A stretch of DNA of 14,245 nucleotides from DASZBR01 sp033763845 (GTDB lineage Bacteria; Pseudomonadota; Gammaproteobacteria; DASZBR01). Position numbers and translations under genes: made by a program. Below, one piece after another: positions 1 to 6,795 of the stretch. How positions within the stretch are numbered: the stretch's first letter is position 1; each line of letters begins with the position of its first letter. Where the stretch lies: positions 1 through 14,245 of the forward strand of contig JANRJR010000009.1 of assembly GCA_033763845.1 (NCBI GenBank). The letters run 5' to 3'. The notes beneath the pieces were generated by a model. That model was not told the DNA's origin. It did not search any database and saw only the letters and a list, made by a program, of their open reading frames with translations.

Positions 1-1
1 C

Positions 2-1726
2 TCACTCTTTAAACTGCTTCTGATGCAAGCGGGCATAATGGCCATTTAATGCCAACAATTCTTCATGAGTACCACTTTCTACAATACTGCCAGTATCCAT
101 CACCAATATTTTATCTGCATTTTCAATAGTCGATAAACGATGTGCAACGACTAATGTCGTTCGTCCTTTCATCAATTTTTCTAAGGCTTCTTGAATATGG
201 CGTTCTGATTCTGTATCCAGTGATGATGTTGCTTCGTCTAAAATTAATACAGGTGCATTTTTCAATAACGCACGCGCAATTGCTAATCGCTGACGCTGTC
301 CACCAGATAATAAAACGCCATTTTCACCCACCAAAGTGTCTAAACCATGAGGTAATTCTTGAATAAATTCCATCGCATAAGAGGCTTCCGCGGCATGTGT
401 AATTTCTTTTTCTGACACGCCATCCCGTCGCCCATACGAAATATTATTTCGAATGGTATCGTTAAATAAAACGACATTTTGAGACACCAATGCAAATTGC
501 TCACGCAATGATGCCAATGTTGCTTGTTTAATTTCAGTATTATCTAATAATATCTGGCCTGAATAATTGTCGTAGAATCTTGGCAATAAACTGACTAAGG
601 TCGTTTTTCCACTTCCCGAACGTCCGACTAACGCAACGGTCTGACCTGGTTTGATCTCAAACGAAATATTATTCAAAACGACTTTGTCATGATTCGGATA
701 CACAAAACTCACATCGTCAAAAATCACTTTACCTTTTGTGCGAGATAATACTGCTGTTCCATGGTCCGGCTCGGGTGGCTCATCCAATACCGCAAAAATA
801 CTTTCCGCGCCGGCAACCCCTTTTTGAATAGTACTGTGTACGGTGGTGAGATTTCGCATGGGTTTTAACATCGCCAACATAGATGTAATAATCGATACAA
901 ATGTCCCCGCCGTAATATTGGTAATTTTTGCCGTGGCTAAGTAAACAGTAAACGAAATTAATATCGCAATAACAAATTGGACTGAGGTTGTAGCAATTGA
1001 ATTCGTAACAATAGTCTTAATTTCGCGATCTCGATTTTTAATAGATAACTCATTAAAACGATTAATCTCATAGTTTTCCGCACCAAATGTGCGAATCACA
1101 CGATAACCACCCAAGCCTTCTTCAGCGACTTGTGTTACACCACTCATGGTTTGCTGAACATTTTGACTTAATTTACGCATGCGTTTGCCAGAAAACCGAG
1201 CAATCGTCGCAACAATGGGCGCAACGATAAAAAAGACGAGCGATAATTTCCATGAATTTAAAAACATAATAAAAATTAAGCCCAGAATAAAACAAGACTC
1301 TTGAACAACAGTGACCACCGCATTGGTACATGCTTGTGCAACTTGCTCAACATTGTAAATTAATTTCGACAATAACTGACCTGACGTATTATTGTCTAAA
1401 TAACTCGCGGGTAATTTCATGTAGTGTGCAAATAAATCTTGGCGAAACTTTGTAACAACAGTCCGCCCTGTCCACGACATATAATAATTCGAGAGGAAAT
1501 TCGCACCGTTACGAAATATGAATACGCCGATCAACATAAACGGCATCCAGCGAATAAACGTTTGATCTCGTGCAATAAACCCTTGATCTAATAAAGGCTT
1601 TATAAGCCATGCAAATGATGCCGTCATCAATGCAGAAATTACGGTGCCTATAATGCCCAGTGAAAATTGGCGCCAATATTGTTTGGAATAATTTAGAAGA
1701 CGTTTGTAGATAATGTGGCCCTGCAT
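2..1726 (-). CDS. msbA: MsbA, lipid A/LPS-core flippase (ABC exporter half-transporter)
   Basis: Inner-membrane ABC exporter that, as a homodimer, flips lipid A-core to the periplasmic leaflet using ATP. The 574 residues match the family length (E. coli about 582). The N-terminal membrane domain covers residues 20-310 and contains the MsbA-like stretch KPLLDQGF (43-50) and a loop-rich region that aligns with E. coli MsbA from memory. The C-terminal nucleotide-binding domain has Walker A GRSGSGKT (368-375), Q-loop Q416, signature LSGGQ (473-477), Walker B VLILDE (493-498) and switch H529. All catalytic residues are present. It ends with TGA at 2-4, so the gene is complete. The 12-nt gap after rbfA is G-rich (GGGGGTGAGGGT on the minus strand) and serves as ribosome-binding site, so msbA is probably the distal gene of the rimP-nusA-infB-rbfA transcript. 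This is unusual: truB and rpsO often follow rbfA. Whether lpxK follows lies outside the window. Confidence 0.95.
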   Translation of the reverse strand: MQGHIIYKRLLNYSKQYWRQFSLGIIGTVISALMTASFAWLIKPLLDQGFIARDQTFIRWMPFMLIGVFIFRNGANFLSNYYMSWTGRTVVTKFRQDLFAHYMKLPASYLDNNTSGQLLSKLIYNVEQVAQACTNAVVTVVQESCFILGLIFIMFLNSWKLSLVFFIVAPIVATIARFSGKRMRKLSQNVQQTMSGVTQVAEEGLGGYRVIRTFGAENYEINRFNELSIKNRDREIKTIVTNSIATTSVQFVIAILISFTVYLATAKITNITAGTFVSIITSMLAMLKPMRNLTTVHSTIQKGVAGAESIFAVLDEPPEPDHGTAVLSRTKGKVIFDDVSFVYPNHDKVVLNNISFEIKPGQTVALVGRSGSGKTTLVSLLPRFYDNYSGQILLDNTEIKQATLASLREQFALVSQNVVLFNDTIRNNISYGRRDGVSEKEITHAAEASYAMEFIQELPHGLDTLVGENGVLLSGGQRQRLAIARALLKNAPVLILDEATSSLDTESERHIQEALEKLMKGRTTLVVAHRLSTIENADKILVMDTGSIVESGTHEELLALNGHYARLHQKQFKE

Positions 1727-1738
1727 ACCCTCACCCCC

Positions 1739-2080
1739 CTACAACCGATTAATCAGACTCACCAATTCCTCTGCATCATGTAATGATTTGTCATACACAA
1801 AAAATAATTCAGGAACCACACGTAATTCTAATTCTTTGGCAATATGCCGACGGAAAAAATTCGCGGCTTTATTCAAGGCTTTTGCAGAATATGCTGCATC
1901 TGCTTCTTCAATCACTGTAAATGAAATACGCGCATGACGTAAATCCGGTGACATTTTGACATGAGAAAGAGTGACTTTTTTGAGTCGAGGATCGTTAACT
2001 TCTGTAATCAATAAATTACCGATTTCGCGCTGAATTAATTCGGCGACCCGAGCAAGACGAAACGTGGGTCTTTTGGGCAT
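1739..2080 (-). CDS. rbfA: RbfA, 30S ribosome-binding factor A
   Basis: Small cytoplasmic KH-type protein that binds the 30S subunit during late 16S rRNA maturation and cold adaptation. It has 113 residues against about 133 in E. coli; the missing part is the variable, disordered C-terminal tail. Recognisable blocks are NDPRL (29-33), a following strand ending in MSPDLRHARI (43-52) and RVVPEL (87-92) with FFVYD after it. The ATG lies only 2 nt beyond the infB TAG stop, and the sequence before it (GCGGACATTGTAGTC) has no good Shine-Dalgarno, so translation is probably coupled to infB. The short spacing to msbA downstream suggests one transcript. It could hardly be anything else given both sequence and position. 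Confidence 0.96.
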   Translation of the reverse strand: MPKRPTFRLARVAELIQREIGNLLITEVNDPRLKKVTLSHVKMSPDLRHARISFTVIEEADAAYSAKALNKAANFFRRHIAKELELRVVPELFFVYDKSLHDAEELVSLINRL

Positions 2081-2082
2081 GA

Positions 2083-4572
2083 CTACAATGTCCGCGCAAT
2101 TTTCTTGGTTTCAAAGACTTCGATCTGATCACCAGGATGAATATCGTTATAGTCTTTGACACCAATACCACATTCCATTCCTTGACGAACTTCACTCGCA
2201 TCTTCTTTGAAACGACGTAAGGATTCTAATTGCCCTTCAAAAATCACCACGTTATCGCGCAATACACGAATGGGGAAATTACGTTTCACCATGCCTTCCA
2301 TCACCATACAACCCGCAACAGATCCAAATTTCGGTGAACGGAATACATCGCGTACTTCTGCTAAGCCCACAATGGTTTCTTTAATTTCAGGTGACAATAA
2401 GCCACTTAATAAACCTTTCACTTCATTAATAATATCGTAAATAATATTGTGGTAGTGTAAAACTACGCCTTCACGTTCTATTAATTTACGCGCACCACTC
2501 TCTGCACGCACGTTAAATCCAAATACAATAGCTTTAGACGCAATCGCTAAATTGACGTCAGATTCTGTAATTCCACCGACACCACTCGCAATAATTTTTA
2601 CTTTCACTTCATCGGTTGATAATTTTGTTAAAGCATCTGAAATAGCTTCAGCGGATCCTTGAACGTCAGCTTTTACCATAACATTCAATATACTTATTTG
2701 TGTTTGACCATCGGAAATACGCGAGAACATATCTTCCAACGTATGCGTTTGTTTAGCTAAACGAACATCACGGAATTTTCCTTGGCGGAATAATGCAATT
2801 TCACGCGCTTTGCGTTCATCACTCACTACAATGACATCGTCACCTGCAGTCGCTGCATCAGCAAGTCCTAGTACCTCAACCGGTATCGATGGACCTGCAG
2901 ACTCAATTGGCTTGCCGTTTTCGTCCATCATACGTTTAACACGACCGTGTTGTAATCCCGCTAAAATTACATCGCCGGTTTTCAATGTTCCTGCTTGAAC
3001 TAATATAGTTGCAACCGCACCACGTCCTTTATCCATACGTGATTCAACCACCACACCTTTTGCAGGCGCATCCACAACCGCTTTTAATTCTAATAATTCA
3101 GCTTGCACCAACAGTGATTCTAATAACTCGTCAATACCCTGACCCGTTTTGGCAGAAATAGGAACAAATTGGGTATCACCACCCCACGCTTCCGAAATAA
3201 CATTATGCTGTGATAATTCTGTCCGAACACGTTCAGGATCAACGTTTGGTTTATCCATTTTATTCACGGCAACCACAATCGGAACATTGGCAGCTTTCGC
3301 GTGTTGAATGGCTTCAATGGTTTGCGGCATTACGCCGTCATCTGCAGCAACAACGAGAATAACGATATCCGTTGATTTTGCACCGCGAGCACGCATTGCC
3401 GTAAACGCCGCGTGACCCGGTGTGTCCAAAAATGTTACGACACCACGCGGTGTTTCAACATGATACGCACCGATATGTTGCGTGATTCCACCCGCTTCAC
3501 CCTGCGTTACACGTGTACGACGAATGTAATCTAATAACGAGGTCTTTCCGTGATCCACGTGACCCATAATAGTCACAACGGGTGGACGCGGTAATAATTC
3601 TGCATTGGATACGCCTTCTTGTTTTAAAGATTCTTCTAACGCATTCGCATTAATTCGTTTCGGTGTGTGCCCCATTTCCTCGACAACCAATGTTGCCGTA
3701 TCTTGATCCAACACTTGATTAATCGTCGCTAACATTCCCATGTTCATTAAGGATTTAATTAACTCAGCCGATTTTACTGCCATCTTTTGCGCTAATTCAG
3801 CAACCGTAATTGTCTCAGGAATATTTACTTCACGAATAATTGGCGCTGCAGGCTTATCTGCCGCTTTAGGTGTCTCATAACGACGACGATGGGAACGTCG
3901 TCGAGGACGACCGCTGACACTTTCATCTTCTTCACCACCACCCATATAAAATTCGGGACGATGACGATATTTTTCTTTTTCTTCACGTAATTTCGCGCTT
4001 TTTTTAGCATCCTCTTTTTCTTTAATTTCTCGGGTAGCACGATGATGCGCAGATTCTTCTGCTTTTTTAGGCGCGACTGCTTTAGCTGTGGCCTTTGTTG
4101 CTGGTTCTTGAGATTTTGTTTCTTTAATTTCTTTGGATTCTTTCGTCTCTTTTATTTCTGCAACTGGTTCAGAAGGAATTTCAGCAGCGGGTGATACTAC
4201 TGGAGCAGACGCTTTTGCCAATTCTTCTGGCGTCTGTTTGACTAATGTTCTTTTTTTACGTACTTCAACACTGACCGTTTTTGCACGCCCTGCACCACCA
4301 GATACTTTTAATTCAGTAACACCGGTTTTTCGTTTAAGCGTAATTTTTTGAGACGTTGAAAGTGTTGTATCTTTTTCAGCACCGCGCTGACGTTGTAAAT
4401 GACTGACTAATTTTAATTTCTGTGATTCAGTTAAAATATCATCAGGAGAAATAGCTTCCGTGACACCCGCATCTTTTAATTGGTCCTGTAACTTAGCCAA
4501 CGGCACACCGATTCGTTTACACAAATCAGTGAGAGTAATACCTGCGTTTTTTTTGACAACCCCTTCTGCCAT
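2083..4572 (-). CDS. infB: Translation initiation factor IF-2
   Basis: GTPase that brings fMet-tRNA to the 30S subunit and promotes 50S joining. The 829 residues are in the normal range (E. coli 890). The order is an N-terminal IF2_N module (about 1-55), a charged Lys/Glu-rich linker (about 100-240, with repeated KET/KEIKE units), a second IF2_N module (about 250-305), the G domain and then domains II-IV. G-motifs seen are G1 GHVDHGKT (337-344), G3 DTPG (383-386), G4 NKMD (437-440) and G5 SAK (473-475). The C-terminal part (about 730-829) is the initiator-tRNA-binding beta-barrel by family knowledge. The start ATG at 4570-4572 is preceded by GAGAGGG in the 26-nt gap after nusA. Shorter isoforms from internal starts, known in E. 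coli, cannot be judged here. Its ligand, the initiator tRNA, is encoded at the head of the same gene block. Confidence 0.97.
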   Translation of the reverse strand: MAEGVVKKNAGITLTDLCKRIGVPLAKLQDQLKDAGVTEAISPDDILTESQKLKLVSHLQRQRGAEKDTTLSTSQKITLKRKTGVTELKVSGGAGRAKTVSVEVRKKRTLVKQTPEELAKASAPVVSPAAEIPSEPVAEIKETKESKEIKETKSQEPATKATAKAVAPKKAEESAHHRATREIKEKEDAKKSAKLREEKEKYRHRPEFYMGGGEEDESVSGRPRRRSHRRRYETPKAADKPAAPIIREVNIPETITVAELAQKMAVKSAELIKSLMNMGMLATINQVLDQDTATLVVEEMGHTPKRINANALEESLKQEGVSNAELLPRPPVVTIMGHVDHGKTSLLDYIRRTRVTQGEAGGITQHIGAYHVETPRGVVTFLDTPGHAAFTAMRARGAKSTDIVILVVAADDGVMPQTIEAIQHAKAANVPIVVAVNKMDKPNVDPERVRTELSQHNVISEAWGGDTQFVPISAKTGQGIDELLESLLVQAELLELKAVVDAPAKGVVVESRMDKGRGAVATILVQAGTLKTGDVILAGLQHGRVKRMMDENGKPIESAGPSIPVEVLGLADAATAGDDVIVVSDERKAREIALFRQGKFRDVRLAKQTHTLEDMFSRISDGQTQISILNVMVKADVQGSAEAISDALTKLSTDEVKVKIIASGVGGITESDVNLAIASKAIVFGFNVRAESGARKLIEREGVVLHYHNIIYDIINEVKGLLSGLLSPEIKETIVGLAEVRDVFRSPKFGSVAGCMVMEGMVKRNFPIRVLRDNVVIFEGQLESLRRFKEDASEVRQGMECGIGVKDYNDIHPGDQIEVFETKKIARTL

Positions 4573-4598
4573 TGCTTAAACCCTCTCATTGTAACCGA

Positions 4599-6107
4599 CT
4601 ACTTTTTTTCATCGGCAAACCACGGTGCACGCGCAAGCATAATTAATTCTGCTGCTTTCGCTGCATCTAAATCTTCAACAATATCCAACAAATCAGCCAC
4701 ACTTTGATCTGCCAAATCTTCACGCGTAATGACACCATTTTGCGCTAATTGTTTAGCTAATGCTTCTGTCATTCCTTCCAACGTCAATAAATCTTCTGCC
4801 GGTTCACCTTCCACTAAGCGCTCCTCACTTGCAATCGCTTCCGTTAATAAAATATCTTTTGCACGACTTTGTAAAGCTTCTACAATTTCCTCATCAAATC
4901 CATCGATCGCTAATAATTCATCGGCAGCAACATACGCAATTTCCTCAATGGTCGTAAAGCCATGATCCACTAACATTTTAGCAAGATCTTCATCCACACC
5001 CAATTCATCGACGAATAATTGAATCACTTTTTGTGCTTCGAGTTTATGCTTTTCTTCTGCTTGCGCTTTACTCATGACATTTAATGTCCAACCGGTCAAT
5101 TGCCCGGCTAAGCGAACATTTTGTCCATTTTTTCCAATCGCCAAGGATAATTGTTCTTCTTCGACAGCAACGTCGATCGAATGTGAATCTTCATCCACCA
5201 CAATCGATGCCACTTCTGCAGGAGCCATTGCATTAATTACCATTTGCGCAGGATTATCATCCCACAAAACAATATCAATTCGCTCACCACCTAATTCACT
5301 GGATACGGCTTGTACACGAGAACCACGCATACCAACGCATGCACCGATGGGATCAATACGCCCATCATTGGTTTTTACTGCAATTTTTGCACGCACACCG
5401 GGATCACGCGCAGCGCTTTTTACTTGAATTAATTGTTCTGCAATTTCGGGCACTTCAATTTTAAATAATTCAGTCAGCATTTGAGGGCGTGTACGAGATA
5501 ATAATAATTGTGTGCTGCGACCATCTGAGCGAACTTCGTATAAATATCCACGCAGACGATCACCGGCACGTACCGCTTCACGCGGTAACATTTCTTCACG
5601 CAAAAATACACCTTCGACGTTATTACCTAAATCCACCGTGACGAATTCACGTGCGACACGCTGAACTACGCCAGACATTAATTCGCCCACGCGTTGACGA
5701 TATGAATCCACAATTTGTGACATTTCCGCTTCACGAATTTTTTTCATGATGTATTGTTTTGCGGTGCGTGAGGTAATGCGACCAAACTCAATGGATTCCA
5801 TTGGTTCGTCTAATTCATCGCCGACTTTAGCGTTCAAATATTTTTTGTGTGCATCGGATAATGCAATCTCACTTGCAGGGTTAGTGACTTGTCCGTCATC
5901 TACTACTTTCCACAGTCGTGAAATAACATATTCTCCGCTGGTGCGGTCAATTTTAACTTTCAGGTCTAAATCTGTGCCATGCATCTTACGAAACGTCGTG
6001 ACGATAGCTTCCCTGATGCCTTGTTCAGCGGCATCAAAAACGATTTCTGGCGATAAGCCTTTTACGTTCGATAGTGCATCGACAAGCAATAAGGTGTCTT
6101 TACTCAT
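4599..6107 (-). CDS. nusA: NusA, transcription termination/antitermination factor
   Basis: RNA polymerase-associated factor that modulates pausing, intrinsic termination and antitermination. The 502 residues compare with 495 in E. coli. The domains in order are an N-terminal RNAP-binding domain (about 1-130), S1 (about 135-205), KH1 with IGACVGMRGSRVQAV (254-268), KH2 with the GKNGQN loop (325-330) and two C-terminal acidic helix-hairpin-helix repeats (about 365-425 and 438-495). The presence of both acidic repeats is typical of gammaproteobacteria, where the last one contacts the RNAP alpha C-terminal domain. The ATG overlaps the rimP TGA in an ATGA junction (6104-6107), so the two are translationally coupled. 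GAGGG lies about 10 nt upstream, inside rimP. No ylxR gene intervenes before infB. Confidence 0.97.
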   Translation of the reverse strand: MSKDTLLLVDALSNVKGLSPEIVFDAAEQGIREAIVTTFRKMHGTDLDLKVKIDRTSGEYVISRLWKVVDDGQVTNPASEIALSDAHKKYLNAKVGDELDEPMESIEFGRITSRTAKQYIMKKIREAEMSQIVDSYRQRVGELMSGVVQRVAREFVTVDLGNNVEGVFLREEMLPREAVRAGDRLRGYLYEVRSDGRSTQLLLSRTRPQMLTELFKIEVPEIAEQLIQVKSAARDPGVRAKIAVKTNDGRIDPIGACVGMRGSRVQAVSSELGGERIDIVLWDDNPAQMVINAMAPAEVASIVVDEDSHSIDVAVEEEQLSLAIGKNGQNVRLAGQLTGWTLNVMSKAQAEEKHKLEAQKVIQLFVDELGVDEDLAKMLVDHGFTTIEEIAYVAADELLAIDGFDEEIVEALQSRAKDILLTEAIASEERLVEGEPAEDLLTLEGMTEALAKQLAQNGVITREDLADQSVADLLDIVEDLDAAKAAELIMLARAPWFADEKK

Positions 6108-6577
6108 CGTCTTTTACCCTCATTCATTTGTGGCACCACATGGGCGCGTTCTATATTGTCAAATTCTACACCAACGTGTCCTGTGTCGGTGTGGAGTGTA
6201 ACGATATTGTTCTCCACTGTTTCGATTTTCCCTTGAAAATTCCGCCGATTTTCCTGCGGTCTTTTCAAGCGAAGCTTAATCAGGCTTCCTTGGCACAGTT
6301 TGTACTGCTCCAGCTTAAACAGCTGTCTATCCATCCCCGGAGACGAGACCTCTAATACATAGTCATCGATCCCAGGTACTTCTACTGCTAATACGCCTTT
6401 AATGTGATGGGTTGCGCGAGTGCAGTCATCGACCGTCACGCCATTGGTTTTATCAACAAAAATGCGGAAGACCGGGCGCTTGGAAAACTCCACTTGGCAT
6501 CCCCAGAACATTATCCCTAGGGCCTCCAACGCGGGAGCGAGTACAGATTCCAATTTTGCTGCTGATACATTTCGCAT
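6104..6577 (-). CDS. rimP: RimP, ribosome maturation factor
   Basis: Cytoplasmic factor needed for maturation of the 30S subunit. The 157 residues (family about 150) show the N-terminal alpha/beta domain with VDDCTRATHHI (49-59) and the hallmark LEVSSPGMDR (75-84), then a C-terminal SH3-like barrel (about 90-150). The start is ATG at 6575-6577, chosen because the family N-terminus (an ESVLAPALEALG-like helix) begins about ten residues in and no better in-frame start is visible. Upstream there is no Shine-Dalgarno; instead the U-tract of an intrinsic terminator ends only 17 nt before the ATG. Expression therefore probably depends on read-through from the tRNA promoter. The 4-nt overlap with nusA implies coupled translation. 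Confidence 0.95.
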   Translation of the reverse strand: MRNVSAAKLESVLAPALEALGIMFWGCQVEFSKRPVFRIFVDKTNGVTVDDCTRATHHIKGVLAVEVPGIDDYVLEVSSPGMDRQLFKLEQYKLCQGSLIKLRLKRPQENRRNFQGKIETVENNIVTLHTDTGHVGVEFDNIERAHVVPQMNEGKRR

Positions 6578-6591
6578 AAAAATTTTTAGCC

Positions 6592-6615
6592 AATAAAAAA
6601 CCCCTTAAAGGGGTT
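6592..6615 (-). terminator. Intrinsic terminator/attenuator between initiator tRNA and rimP
   Basis: A perfect 17-bp inverted repeat (6599-6615, AACCCCTT-A-AAGGGGTT) is followed on the minus strand by TTTTTTATT (6592-6600). This is a textbook rho-independent terminator for transcripts coming from the tRNA. On the plus strand the hairpin is not directly followed by a T-run (only CCATCTTTTT), so minus-strand function is favoured. It lies 20 nt past the tRNA CCA end and just before rimP, so it likely releases the tRNA precursor and lets only part of the polymerases into rimP-nusA-infB-rbfA. Confidence 0.88.
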
Positions 6616-6635
6616 CCATCTTTTTACATTAATTT

Positions 6636-6712
<77 letters not shown>

Positions 6713-6716
6713 ATAA

Positions 6717-6753
6717 GGGCGTAATTGTAACGGATATAACGAGCGTATTACAA
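6717..6753 (-). promoter_or_regulatory. Sigma70-type promoter of the initiator tRNA/rimP operon
   Basis: On the minus strand a -35 TTGTAA (6748-6753) and a -10 TACAAT (6724-6729) are separated by 18 bp. The bases after the -10 (TACGCCC) make a fairly GC-rich discriminator, as in promoters under stringent control. A start near 6716-6717 would give a 5' leader of only about 4-5 nt before the mature tRNA. The -35 lies 28 nt beyond the stop codon of the neighbouring 872-residue gene. Predicted by eye. Confidence 0.7.
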
Positions 6754-6773
6754 GGAAAATTCAGGAAATATTA

Positions 6774-6795
6774 ATAGAAAATCAGGTTTTTCTAT
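6774..6795 (-). repeat. Inverted repeat over the stop codon of the 872-residue gene
   Basis: A perfect 8-bp inverted repeat, ATAGAAAA and TTTTCTAT, has a 6-nt loop (6782-6787) that contains the TGA stop of the gene. The stem is AT-rich and no clean U-run follows on the minus strand (TAATATTTCC), so it is at best a weak terminator or a 3'-end stabiliser. Confidence 0.45.

Noticed and set aside
5746..6201. Plus-strand open frames across nusA/rimP (93-151 codons)
   Set aside because: They overlap two well-supported conserved genes on the other strand, have no ribosome-binding site of note, and encode Ser-rich sequence typical of antisense frames.
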